A stretch of 38,991 nucleotides of DNA from Frigoribacterium sp. Leaf8 (GTDB taxonomy: Bacteria; Actinomycetota; Actinomycetes; Actinomycetales; Microbacteriaceae): NCBI RefSeq assembly GCF_001421165.1, contig NZ_LMKB01000008.1, positions 117,194 to 156,184 on the forward strand, written 5' to 3'. Each line of letters starts with the position of its first letter. Position 1 is the stretch's first letter. Position numbers and translations under genes: made by a program. This document shows positions 22,453-30,999 of this stretch, piece by piece. The notes beneath the pieces were generated by a model, which worked only from the letters and a program-made list of their open reading frames with translations, was not told where the DNA came from and made no database searches.

Positions 22453-22725
22453 ATGAGCACCCAGACCACCCACGAGCCCGTCGCGCTGTGGTTCGAGCGC
22501 GACCTGCCGGCGCGGCTGGTCTGGTCCTGCCGACGGTGGCGGGTGAGCGACACCCCGACCGAGCTGCGGGTCGAGCCGGCTGTCACGCCCGCCTTCATCA
22601 CGCACCCGCCCCGTCGCTTCGTCGGCTGGCGCTTCCAGGCCACCGACGACGACGGCACCACCCACATGTTCGAGGTCGTCCTCGGCACCGACGGCGGCTG
22701 GGTGCTGGGGCGCGTCTACGACTGA
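22453..22725 (+). CDS. SOS-regulated small protein, DUF6504-like
   Basis: 90 residues. The pattern LVWSCRRWRVSDTPTEL, GWRFQATDDDGT and GGWVLGRVYD resembles DUF6504 proteins, which are usually found beside the imuA-imuB-dnaE2 mutagenesis genes. Here no such gene is within the window, so it stands alone. ATG 22453 has AGGAGG (22442-22447) 5 nt upstream, and a perfect LexA box overlaps the promoter, so induction after DNA damage is strongly suggested. The biochemical role is unknown; an accessory part in translesion synthesis is an inference from family context. Confidence 0.72.
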   Translation: MSTQTTHEPVALWFERDLPARLVWSCRRWRVSDTPTELRVEPAVTPAFITHPPRRFVGWRFQATDDDGTTHMFEVVLGTDGGWVLGRVYD

Positions 22726-22761
22726 CCCGGGACGACGACGGGCGGCTGCGAGGATGACGTC

Positions 22762-23190
22762 ATGACGGACCCCCTGCTCGAACGCATCGAGCGCTACATG
22801 GCCAGGTCACCGGTGAGCGAGTCGTCTCGCCTCACCGCCTGGGCCCGGACGCTCGCCCTCGGCGAGCTGGTCCGCGTCCTGAGGACGAACGAGCCCACCG
22901 ACGTCGGAGTGCAGACCCTCGAGTCGCAGCTGCGATTGGCGGCGACCATCACGCGGGACAGCGGCGGGGACCTCGAGGTCGCGGCCTCGCACCACGATCG
23001 CCTCGCTGCCGATCTCACCGCCGTGCAACCGGATGCGGACCAGTACTCTCCCGTCCGCAACGCCGCCCGCGCCCATCGCATGGCGGCGGCCATCTGCCGT
23101 GGTGATCACTCGGACCTGCGCCGCTTCGCCTCCCACCCGAGGCACGGGACCGACTACACCGCGGCGCTCCGGTTGCCGTCGACCGACTGA
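22762..23190 (+). CDS. Hypothetical helical protein downstream of the SOS gene
   Basis: 142 residues, soluble, with predicted helical segments and many His and Arg (RLAADLTAVQPDADQY, RAHRMAAAICRGDHSDLRRF). No family is recognised. It starts 36 bp after the SOS-regulated gene. GAGGAT lies 6 nt before its ATG, so it may have its own leaderless promoter or be read through from the SOS promoter. The end is followed by GC-rich inverted sequence around 23191-23230 that may terminate. Confidence 0.6.
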   Translation: MTDPLLERIERYMARSPVSESSRLTAWARTLALGELVRVLRTNEPTDVGVQTLESQLRLAATITRDSGGDLEVAASHHDRLAADLTAVQPDADQYSPVRNAARAHRMAAAICRGDHSDLRRFASHPRHGTDYTAALRLPSTD

Positions 23191-23376
23191 CGGTCGGGGC
23201 CCCCCGGCAGACCGCGGCCGGGGCCCGGTCGGAGACTCCCTGGGCGGCCCGGATGGCGGCCCGCGTCGAAGGGTGACGAGGTCCTCGCGCACGGGTTGCG
23301 TCAGGATGTGGGGCCACGGCGTTCAGATGTCGCAAGGGACTCCGTCTCGCGCGGCTGGGCCGCTTAGGACTGTCTC

Positions 23377-23445
23377 ATGCACTCATCGCCGGCCACCCCT
23401 GACACGACCTGCGACCGCCGTGTCGCGCGTCAGGTCCGTTCATGA
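23377..23445 (+). CDS. Putative 22-residue leader ORF coupled to the next gene
   Basis: ATG 23377 lies 6 nt after a TAGGAC hexamer (23365-23370), and its frame of 22 codons (begins MHSSPATPDTTCDRR) ends in TGA that overlaps the ATG of the next gene (ATGA). That is the same junction used between the next three genes. It may be a leader peptide or a true small protein; one cannot exclude chance. Confidence 0.4.
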   Translation: MHSSPATPDTTCDRRVARQVRS

Positions 23446-23951
23446 CCCTCACGGACATCCTTCCCTCGATGCGACGGGTGATCGCCGACCCGTTCGTCCC
23501 CGACGCCTGGCCGGAACGGACTCGTCCGACCCTGGACGACGTCGTCATCGGCGGGGTGTCCCTCGTCCGCCTGGCGAGCATCTGCGAGACGCCGTGCGTC
23601 CACACGGGCGCTGCCCTCGTGCCCCGCTCCGGTGGCCGGGTGTCGACCGTCGACGACGCCACGGCGATCGTCGTCACCGTCAGCAACGTCTGTCGCCACA
23701 GCTCCGGTGCGATCGTCGTCCAGGTGGACGCCCGACTGGGTGCGGTGCCCGTCGCCATCGGGGAGCTGCGTCTGATCGGGCGGATCTCGACGGCCCACGA
23801 CGTGGCCATGGTGATCGGCCTGCAGGACGAGGGGCCCGATCTCGCCGTGGCCGACCTGCCCGGAGACCTTCGCATCGGCGACCTCCTGGCGGTCCCGTGC
23901 CCGGGCGACATCACGGTCGGGCGTCTGCGCCGGCACCAGAGCCGACGATGA
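23442..23951 (+). CDS. Hypothetical protein A of a coupled three-gene set
   Basis: 169 residues with no membrane helix and no recognised domain. The centre is beta-strand-rich (TAIVVTVSNVCRHSSGAIVVQVDARLGAVPVAIGELRL), with three Cys in the first half. The ATG is only weakly preceded by AGGT and overlaps the stop of the 22-aa leader. Its own TGA overlaps the ATG of protein B. Confidence 0.6.
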   Translation: MTLTDILPSMRRVIADPFVPDAWPERTRPTLDDVVIGGVSLVRLASICETPCVHTGAALVPRSGGRVSTVDDATAIVVTVSNVCRHSSGAIVVQVDARLGAVPVAIGELRLIGRISTAHDVAMVIGLQDEGPDLAVADLPGDLRIGDLLAVPCPGDITVGRLRRHQSRR

Positions 23952-24484
23952 CGACCCCTGGCGCCCTCCCGACGATGCGTCACGCCGTGCACGACGTCGT
24001 GGACGGTGCTCATTCGTGGGGCACGCTGGACCAGGCTCCGGCTCGGTCGACGGTCGTGCAGCAGATCACCCTCCGGGTGTTCCGACCGGGAACGAGCCTC
24101 CGCGAGAGGAGGCTCCTCCATCTCCGGCAGATCTGGCCCGTCGCCGGGGCGATCTGCTCGGCCGTGTCGCTCCTCGTCCTGGCATCCCGGGTCCCGGCTC
24201 CGGTGGCGGCCTCGATCGCTCTGGCCCTCTACGGTCTCGGGTTCCTGTGCCTCGACGTCATGACGACACGGCTCCGGGCCACGGTGCGAGAGCTGACGGC
24301 GTCCTCGACGTGCACCCCGGGCGGTCTGGTCGTGCTCGGTGACGCCGCCTGCGTCCGCGCGACGGCTGCGCGGCTCGTCGCCCTCGAGCGGGAACTCGCG
24401 TCAGGCCACCTCTCGCTCGAGCGGTACCTCGCGCGCTGGAACGAGGTCTACACCGCGTTGCCGGCGGATTCGAACCGGACATGA
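23948..24484 (+). CDS. Hypothetical protein B, two membrane helices
   Basis: 178 residues. Two close helices (about residues 65-83 and 87-104, IWPVAGAICSAVSLLVLAS and VAASIALALYGLGFLCLDV) form a hairpin, followed by a soluble part with RLVALERELASGHLSLERYLARWNEVYTALP, likely helical. The helix-hairpin layout resembles DUF6611-type proteins, but this is a weak impression. It is joined by ATGA overlaps to both neighbours. Confidence 0.6.
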   Translation: MTTPGALPTMRHAVHDVVDGAHSWGTLDQAPARSTVVQQITLRVFRPGTSLRERRLLHLRQIWPVAGAICSAVSLLVLASRVPAPVAASIALALYGLGFLCLDVMTTRLRATVRELTASSTCTPGGLVVLGDAACVRATAARLVALERELASGHLSLERYLARWNEVYTALPADSNRT

Positions 24485-24954
24485 CGTCGAAGACGTCGGT
24501 CCCCGTCGCCACTCGTTTCTACGGAACGGGGCCGCAGTTCGATGCCCTCGCCCTGGAGGTCGACGATTTCTCGGCCGCATCGCGACGCGACTCCCGGGAC
24601 GCGGGCCGGTTCTTGACCGACGTGTTGGAGACGCAGCTGCGGCACCTCCGACCGGTGAGCCAGATCCTCCTCCTGGAACGCATCCGCGCCTCCGGACGCG
24701 TCTCGGGGTCTCACTTCTCGACCCTTCGCGGCGTCTTGTCGCGCACGCGGGCCGTGGCGGCGAACACCCACGGCATGGACGTCTCGACCAACGCGCTGCT
24801 CTTGCCTGCCTCTCGAGCCGACGCCCTGTCGGAACCGGACGTGCTCGACCTCGTGCGGCACCGCCCCCTCCAGGCGACGGGCGTCGTCCTCGATCACCAC
24901 GTCCCCGTTCGGGTCGGACGTCTCAGGGAGTCCCTCAGCGCACCCGTCCTCTGA
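24481..24954 (+). CDS. Hypothetical protein C of the coupled set
   Basis: 157 residues, soluble, with helical and charged segments (SRRDSRDAGRFLTDVLETQLRHL, ILLLERIRASGRVSG). No family is recognised. Its ATG overlaps protein B's stop. It ends 54 bp before the convergent kdpE stop; that gap holds one AGGAGGCGC word but no strong hairpin. Joint expression with A and B is likely from the overlaps. Confidence 0.6.
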   Translation: MTSKTSVPVATRFYGTGPQFDALALEVDDFSAASRRDSRDAGRFLTDVLETQLRHLRPVSQILLLERIRASGRVSGSHFSTLRGVLSRTRAVAANTHGMDVSTNALLLPASRADALSEPDVLDLVRHRPLQATGVVLDHHVPVRVGRLRESLSAPVL

Positions 24955-25008
24955 CCGCCATCGTGTACTTCCCTGACGACGGGGGCAGGAGGCGCGTGGC
25001 ATCCGAGG

Positions 25009-25698
25009 TCAGCTGCTTGGCTCGTCGGGCACGAAGCGGTAGCCCATGCCCTGCACGGTCTGGAGGTAGCGAGGTTGAGCCGGGACCGCTTCGAGCTTCT
25101 TCCGGAGTTGGGAGACGTACAGCCGCAGGTACCCGCCGTCAGTGGTGTGTGCCGGACCCCAGATCCGGGTGAGGATGTCCTCCCGTGTGACGAGACGCCC
25201 CGGGTTCCTGACCAGGATCTCGAGGATGCGCCATTCGGTGGGAGTCAGGCGGATCGCCTCGTCCGGTTCGCGGACGACGCTCTTGGCGACGAAGTCGATC
25301 CGGATGCCCCCGAACGTCTCGGACGGTTGATCGGGGGTCGGAGTCGTCCGTCGCGTCAGCGCCCGGAGGCGGGCCAACAGCTCGTCCATGGCGAACGGCT
25401 TGGTGATGTAGTCGTCGGCGCCGGCATCGAGCGCCTCGACCTTGTCCGCGGCGCCGGCTCGGCCCGAGACGACGAGGACCGGGATGTTGCTCCAGCCGCG
25501 GAGGCCTTCGATGACGCCGAGCCCGTCGACGTGCGGCATGCCGAGGTCGACCATGACGACGTCGGGATGTTCTTCGACGACGGCGCGGAGCGCCTCGGCT
25601 CCGTCGGCGGCGGTGGCGATGTCGTAGCCGACCGCCCCGAGGGTCAGGGTGAGTGCCCGGACGAGCTGCGGATCGTCGTCGGCGATGAGGATCTTCAC
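25009..25698 (-). CDS. kdpE: KdpE response regulator (OmpR family)
   Basis: 229 residues. The receiver domain has the acidic pocket DDD (7-9), the phospho-acceptor Asp51 in VVMVDLGMP and Lys in YITKPFAMDELL. The winged-helix domain starts near residue 130 (LTPTEWRILEILVRNPGRLVT, YVSQLRKKLE, YLQTVQGMGYRF). It activates kdpFABC under low potassium or osmotic stress after phosphorylation by KdpD. The GTG start overlaps the kdpD stop (GTGA). It is the last gene of the operon. Confidence 0.93.
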   Translation of the reverse strand: MKILIADDDPQLVRALTLTLGAVGYDIATAADGAEALRAVVEEHPDVVMVDLGMPHVDGLGVIEGLRGWSNIPVLVVSGRAGAADKVEALDAGADDYITKPFAMDELLARLRALTRRTTPTPDQPSETFGGIRIDFVAKSVVREPDEAIRLTPTEWRILEILVRNPGRLVTREDILTRIWGPAHTTDGGYLRLYVSQLRKKLEAVPAQPRYLQTVQGMGYRFVPDEPSS

Positions 25699-28196
25699 GA
25701 GTGGTCCGTCCCGGTCGTCTGATGAGCCACAGGAAGGGAGACGACCATGCTGAGCCCGCCTCCCGGGGTCTCCTCGGCTCGGAGGGTGCCCCCCATGCCC
25801 TCGGTGAAGCCCTTGGAGATGGCGAGTCCCAGCCCGAGGCCGGCGGTGTTGTCGGTGTCGCCGAGGCGCTGGAAGGGGACGAACACCAGGTCCAGGCGTT
25901 CGGGGCTGATCCCCGGCCCCTGATCGGCGACGCGGATCTCCACGGCGTCCCCGAAGGTGCTGCTCGAGAGACGCACCGGTGTCCCCGCGGGGGCGTACTT
26001 GAGGGCGTTGTCGAGCAGGTTCACCAGGACGCGCTGGAGGAGGACCGGGTCGGCGTCGGCCTGGGGAACGTCCTCGCCGATCCGGAGCTCGATGCGTCCG
26101 GGGTCGACCTGGAGTTCGTCCACGGACGCGAAGAGGACGTCGTCGACGTCGACGGGCTGGCGTGACACCGCGAGGGCTCCCGCCTGGACGCGGCTGACGT
26201 CCAGGAGGTTCGTGACGAGGGCCGACAGCGCGTCGAGGCTCTCGTGGGCCGTGGTGAGGAGTTCGTCGCGGTCGCGGTCCGCCCAGACGACGTCGTCTTG
26301 TTGCAGGCCCGTCACGGCCGCCGTGGCCGAGGCGAGCGGCCGCCGCAGGTCGTGTCCGACGGCGGCGAGCAGTGCCGTGCGGACCTGGTCCACCTGCGCC
26401 AGCGGCCCCGCGGAGTCGGCGGTCGCCGACAGGGCCTTGTGTTCCAGGGCCGTCTCGACCTGGGCCGCGATGACCGAGAGGAGGCGCCTCTCGGACGCCG
26501 CCATCGGTGGTCCTGTCATCTCGAGGCGCGCACGGGTGCCGACGGGGACGATCGTCGTCTCGTCGCCGGCCCGGGGTGCGCCGAGGGAGTCGACGACGTC
26601 ACCGTCGACGTCGATGACGGAGACCGTCCGCAGGCGGAAGGCGTCCTGGGTGCGGGACAGGAGCGCGTGGAGCGCGTCCTGGCCGCGGATGACGCCCCCG
26701 GCGACGGCCGCGAGGAGTTCGGACTCGGCGACGGCACGCGCCGCCGCCCGGGATCGACGGGCAGCCTGGTCGACCACGTAGCTGACGAGCAGGGCGATGA
26801 CGACGTAGAGGACGAGGGTCAGGAGGTGCAGCGGCCGGCCGACGGTGATGCTGTCGTAGGGCTCGACGAAGAAGAAGTCCAGCGTCACTCCCGAGAGCAC
26901 CGCCGCGAAGAGGGCCGGCCAGATCCCGCCGACGAGCGCGACGACCACGACGAGCAGCTGGTAGACGAGCACGTCGCTCGTGAGCGATTCGTCGCTGCGG
27001 AACATCACGAGCAGCCAGGTCACGATCGGGCCGAGCACCACGGCGAGACCGCCCCCCAGGAGGCGACGCCGCAGCGTCAGCGCGCCTCCTGCCCGGGGGA
27101 GGGTGAACCGGCCGCCGGCGGCGGAGTGGGTCACGATGTGCACGTCGATGTCACCCGATTCGCGGATGACGGTGGCGCCGATCCCCGGGCCCGTCAGGGC
27201 TGCGGCGACACGGCTCCGGCGGCTGACGCCGATGACGAGTTGGGAGGCGTTCATCGCCTTCGCGAACTGGACCAGGGCGACGGGGACGTCACCACCGACG
27301 ACCTGGTGATGGGTGCCGCCGAGTTTCTCCGTCAGGGCGCGCTGCGCCGAGAGAGCACCCGGGTGCGCATCGCGGAGGCCGTCCTGGGCGATGACGTGCA
27401 CGGTGACGAGCTCGCCCCCGGACGACCGGGCGGCGATGCGGGCGCCACGACGGATGAGGGTCTCGCCCTCCGGCCCGCCGGTGAGGGCGACCACGACCCG
27501 CTCCCGCGCCTCCCACTTGCTGTCGATCCCGTTCTCGACCCGGTAGGCCTTCAGGGCGCTGTCGACCTCGTCGGCCAGCCACAGCAGAGCCAGCTCCCGC
27601 AACGCCGTCAGGTTGCCGAGGCGGAAGTAGTTCGACAGCGCGGCGTCGATGCGGGCCGCCGGGTAGACGTTCCCCTCGGCGAGACGGTCGCGGAGCGCCT
27701 GGGGGGCGAGGTCGACGACCTCGATCTGATCGGCGCTCCGGAGCATGCTGTCGGGGACGGTCTCGCGCTGGGCGGCCCCGGTGATCTTCTCCACCACGTC
27801 GTTGAGTGACTCGATGTGCTGGACGTTGACGGTCGAGATGACGTCGATGCCCGCGTCGAGGAGGACCTGGACGTCCTGCCACCGCTTCTGCCGGGCCGAG
27901 CCCGGAGCGTTGGTGTGGGCGAGCTCGTCGACGAGGGCGAGGTCGGGTCTCCGGGCGAGGACCGCGTCGACGTCCATCTCCGTCAGCTCGACGCCGCGGT
28001 GCAGGGTCGTCGTCCGCGGGACGACCTCGAGATCGCCGAGCATGGACGCCGTGGCCTCGCGGCCGTGGGTCTCGACGACGGCGACGACGACGTCCTTGCC
28101 CTCTCGGGCGAGCCGGGTCCCCTCTTCGAGCATGGTGTAGGTCTTGCCGACGCCGGGGGCGGCGCCGAGCAGCACCCGGAGCCGCCCCCGCTTCAC
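25695..28196 (-). CDS. kdpD: KdpD sensor histidine kinase
   Basis: 833 residues, slightly shorter than the E. coli form of about 890. The N-terminal KdpD domain has Walker A in GAAPGVGKT (11-19) and the DELAHTNAPGS signature. A Usp-like domain follows (about 240-370), then four membrane helices (about 395-490), a GAF-like segment and the kinase core: VGHDLRRPLASA (phospho-His), VLVNLLDNALKYAP (N box) and ADQGPGISP plus GLGLGLAISKGF (G boxes). It senses potassium shortage and turgor signals and phosphorylates KdpE. GTG 28196 lies 4 nt after the kdpC stop. Confidence 0.94.
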   Translation of the reverse strand: MKRGRLRVLLGAAPGVGKTYTMLEEGTRLAREGKDVVVAVVETHGREATASMLGDLEVVPRTTTLHRGVELTEMDVDAVLARRPDLALVDELAHTNAPGSARQKRWQDVQVLLDAGIDVISTVNVQHIESLNDVVEKITGAAQRETVPDSMLRSADQIEVVDLAPQALRDRLAEGNVYPAARIDAALSNYFRLGNLTALRELALLWLADEVDSALKAYRVENGIDSKWEARERVVVALTGGPEGETLIRRGARIAARSSGGELVTVHVIAQDGLRDAHPGALSAQRALTEKLGGTHHQVVGGDVPVALVQFAKAMNASQLVIGVSRRSRVAAALTGPGIGATVIRESGDIDVHIVTHSAAGGRFTLPRAGGALTLRRRLLGGGLAVVLGPIVTWLLVMFRSDESLTSDVLVYQLLVVVVALVGGIWPALFAAVLSGVTLDFFFVEPYDSITVGRPLHLLTLVLYVVIALLVSYVVDQAARRSRAAARAVAESELLAAVAGGVIRGQDALHALLSRTQDAFRLRTVSVIDVDGDVVDSLGAPRAGDETTIVPVGTRARLEMTGPPMAASERRLLSVIAAQVETALEHKALSATADSAGPLAQVDQVRTALLAAVGHDLRRPLASATAAVTGLQQDDVVWADRDRDELLTTAHESLDALSALVTNLLDVSRVQAGALAVSRQPVDVDDVLFASVDELQVDPGRIELRIGEDVPQADADPVLLQRVLVNLLDNALKYAPAGTPVRLSSSTFGDAVEIRVADQGPGISPERLDLVFVPFQRLGDTDNTAGLGLGLAISKGFTEGMGGTLRAEETPGGGLSMVVSLPVAHQTTGTDHS

Positions 28197-28200
28197 GGTC

Positions 28201-28806
28201 TCAGCGTCCCGTCTCGGCCAGGGCCGCGTTGAGCTCGAGCACGTTCACGGTGGGCTCGCCCAGGTAGCCGAGGTCGCGGCCCTGGGTGTGCTCCTCCACG
28301 AGCGCCTCGACGTCCGCGACCGGCAGGTCACGTGCCGCGGCGACCCGCTCGACCTGGATGCGCGCGTACTCGGGGCTGATGTGCGGGTCGAGCCCGGACG
28401 CGGAGGCGGTGAGCGCGTCGACGGGGACGTCCTCCGGGGCGACTCCGTCGCTCTCGGCGATCGCCGCCCGCCGCTCCTCGACGGCCGCGATGAGGTCCTC
28501 GTTCTCGGGCCCGTAGTTGCTGCCGCTCGAGGCGGAGGCGTCGTAGCCGTCACCGGCAGCCGAGGGCCGCGACTGGAACCACTCGGGCAGGGCGACACCG
28601 TCGGCGTCGGTGAAGGACTGCCCGATGAGTGACGAGCCGACGGTCTCACCGTCGACGCGGACGGCGGAACCGTCCGCCTTGCCGCCCAGGACGAGCTGGC
28701 CGACCCCGGTGACGACGGCCGTGTAGGCCACGCCGAGGACGATGGTGAAGACGAGCATCGCGCGGAGGGCGACACCGTACTGGCGGAGCAGGGTGCGGGT
28801 GTTCAT
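28201..28806 (-). CDS. kdpC: KdpC, potassium-transporting ATPase subunit C
   Basis: 201 residues. One N-terminal membrane helix (about 15-38) and an outer soluble domain with SSLIGQSFTD, the Ser/Gly-rich SNYGPEN and the family ending DPHISPEYARIQVERVAAARDL. Family role: stabilises the KdpFABC complex and raises ATP affinity. GAGAGAGA precedes the ATG at 28806. The gap of 31 bp from kdpB contains no promoter signal. Confidence 0.93.
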   Translation of the reverse strand: MNTRTLLRQYGVALRAMLVFTIVLGVAYTAVVTGVGQLVLGGKADGSAVRVDGETVGSSLIGQSFTDADGVALPEWFQSRPSAAGDGYDASASSGSNYGPENEDLIAAVEERRAAIAESDGVAPEDVPVDALTASASGLDPHISPEYARIQVERVAAARDLPVADVEALVEEHTQGRDLGYLGEPTVNVLELNAALAETGR

Positions 28807-28837
28807 GGTCTCTCTCTCGTTCGTCGTCTGCGTCGGT

Positions 28838-30997
28838 TCAGAAGCCGGGGAGCAGGCTGACGATCAGGTCGATGATCTTGATGCCGACGAACGGGGCGAC
28901 GACGCCGCCGAGTCCGTAGACGAGGAGGTTGCGCGACAGGATCGACGACGCCGACGCCGCCCGGTACTTCACGCCCCGCAGGGCGAGCGGGATGAGCACG
29001 ACGATCACGAGGGCGTTGAAGACGATCGCCGAGAGGATCGCCGAGGCCGGCGAGGACAGCTGCATGACGTTCAGCAGCCCGAGCCCGGGGAACACCCCGG
29101 CGAACATGGCCGGGATGATCGCGAAGTACTTCGCGATGTCGTTGGCGATCGAGAACGTCGTGAGGGCGCCGCGGGTGATGAGCAGCTGCTTGCCGATGCG
29201 GACGATGTCGATCAGCTTGGTCGGGTCGCTGTCGAGGTCGACCATGTTGCCGGCCTCCTTCGCGGCCGAGGTGCCCGTGTTCATCGCGACGCCGACGTCG
29301 GCCTGGGCCAGCGCGGGGGCGTCGTTGGTGCCGTCGCCGGTCATCGCGACGAGCGCGCCTCCTTCTTGCTCCCGGCGGATGAGGGCGAGCTTGTCCTCCG
29401 GGGTGGCCTCGGCGAGGTAGTCGTCGACGCCGGCCTCGGCCGCGATCGCCTTGGCGGTGAGGGGGTTGTCGCCGGTGATCATGACCGTGCGGATGCCCAT
29501 GCTGCGCAGTTCGGCGAAGCGTTCGCGCAGGCCGGTCTTGACGACGTCCTTGAGGTACACGACGCCGAGGACGCGAGCCTCCGAGGCCGTGGTCTTGATC
29601 GCGACGACCAAGGGGGTCCCTCCGGCGTTCGAGATCTCGTCGATGCGGGTCTGCAGTTCGTCGTGCTCGGTGCTGGCGAGACGACGGTCCTCCTCGACCC
29701 AGGCGATGACGGAGTTGCCGGCACCCTTGCGGATCTGCGTGCCGTCGGGCAGGTCGAGACCCGACATGCGGGTCTGGGCGGTGAAGGGCACGATCTCACC
29801 CGGCTGACCGTCGGCGTCGTGCCACCCCGTCGTCAGGGCGAGGTCGACGATCGACTTGCCCTCGGGGGTCGGGTCGCTGAGCGACGACCGGGCGGCGGCG
29901 TCGACGAGTTCGGCCCGGGCGATGCCGTCGAGGGGCGTGAACTCGGCCGCCTGCCGGTTGCCGTAGGTGATGGTGCCGGTCTTGTCGAGCAGCAGCGTGG
30001 TGACGTCACCGGCGGCCTCGACCGCGCGGCCCGACATGGCGAGCACGTTGCGCTGCACCAGGCGGTCCATGCCCGCGATGCCGATGGCGCTGAGCAGCGC
30101 GCCGATCGTCGTGGGGATGAGGCAGACCAGCAGGGCGATGAGCACGGGGATGCTCACCGACGCGTCGCTGTAGGCCGCGATGGGGTTCAACGTCAGGGTC
30201 ACGACGACGAACACGATCGACAGGCTCGCGAGCAGGATGTTCAGCGCGATCTCGTTCGGGGTCTTCTGGCGGGAGGCGCCCTCGACGAGGCGGATCATGC
30301 GGTCGACGAAGGTCTCGCCGGGCTTGCTCGTGATGCGCACGACCACCCGGTCGGACAGCACGCGGGTGCCGCCGGTGACCGCGCTGCGGTCGCCGCCCGA
30401 CTCGCGGATCACCGGGGCGGACTCGCCCGTGATGGCCGACTCGTCGACGCTCGCGATGCCCCAGACGATGTCTCCGTCGCCGGGGATCAGCTCGCCGGCG
30501 GTCACGACGACCGTGTCGCCGAGCGTGAGGTCGGCCGAGGACACCGACTCCGAGGAGGCGCGCTCGGCACCGGCGTCGGAGGTCGCGTCGTACGAGACCA
30601 CGCGCTGGGCGGTGGTGCTGGTGCGGGTCGCCTTCAAGGTCTCGGCCTGTGCCTTGCCGCGGCCCTCGGCGACGGACTCGGCGAGGTTGGCGAAGACGAC
30701 GGTGAGCCAGAGCCAGACGGCGATGGCCCAGGTGAAGGAGCCGGGGACGGGCGAGCCGCCCGAGGTCTCGGGACCGGTGAAGAGGCCGGCGATCGCGAGG
30801 ATCGTCGTGTAGGCGGCGCCGACCTCGACGATGAACATGACGGGGTTGTGCCACATCTCGCGCGGGTCGAGTTTGCGGAGCGCGCCGGGCAGGGCCGCGA
30901 CGAGCTGGGCGGCGCCGAACGCGCCTCCTCGGTTCGTCGGGGTCTGGTCACCCTCGCGCTCGTGGTCGGTGGTCGGTGTGTCGGTGGTGATGGACAT
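28838..30997 (-). CDS. kdpB: KdpB, P-type ATPase catalytic subunit
   Basis: 719 residues. ITGESAPV (189-196) is the actuator loop, [12 protein letters not shown] has the phosphorylated Asp338, KGAGNSV binds nucleotide and [12 protein letters not shown] is the hinge. Seven membrane helices are as expected. Only KdpB and KdpA together move potassium, with the ion path now known to run from KdpA into KdpB. The start is ATG 30997, two bases after the kdpA stop. A GTG six bases further upstream also overlaps that stop. The N-terminal 25 residues are polar and variable. Confidence 0.95.
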   Translation of the reverse strand: MSITTDTPTTDHEREGDQTPTNRGGAFGAAQLVAALPGALRKLDPREMWHNPVMFIVEVGAAYTTILAIAGLFTGPETSGGSPVPGSFTWAIAVWLWLTVVFANLAESVAEGRGKAQAETLKATRTSTTAQRVVSYDATSDAGAERASSESVSSADLTLGDTVVVTAGELIPGDGDIVWGIASVDESAITGESAPVIRESGGDRSAVTGGTRVLSDRVVVRITSKPGETFVDRMIRLVEGASRQKTPNEIALNILLASLSIVFVVVTLTLNPIAAYSDASVSIPVLIALLVCLIPTTIGALLSAIGIAGMDRLVQRNVLAMSGRAVEAAGDVTTLLLDKTGTITYGNRQAAEFTPLDGIARAELVDAAARSSLSDPTPEGKSIVDLALTTGWHDADGQPGEIVPFTAQTRMSGLDLPDGTQIRKGAGNSVIAWVEEDRRLASTEHDELQTRIDEISNAGGTPLVVAIKTTASEARVLGVVYLKDVVKTGLRERFAELRSMGIRTVMITGDNPLTAKAIAAEAGVDDYLAEATPEDKLALIRREQEGGALVAMTGDGTNDAPALAQADVGVAMNTGTSAAKEAGNMVDLDSDPTKLIDIVRIGKQLLITRGALTTFSIANDIAKYFAIIPAMFAGVFPGLGLLNVMQLSSPASAILSAIVFNALVIVVLIPLALRGVKYRAASASSILSRNLLVYGLGGVVAPFVGIKIIDLIVSLLPGF

Positions 30998-30999
30998 GG

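Noticed and set aside
22762-24954. Calling the unknown genes a phage-defence island beside the restriction pair
   Set aside because: They are 5 kb away from the restriction genes, have no nuclease, ATPase or NAD-ase motif that I can see, and no mobile-element marks.
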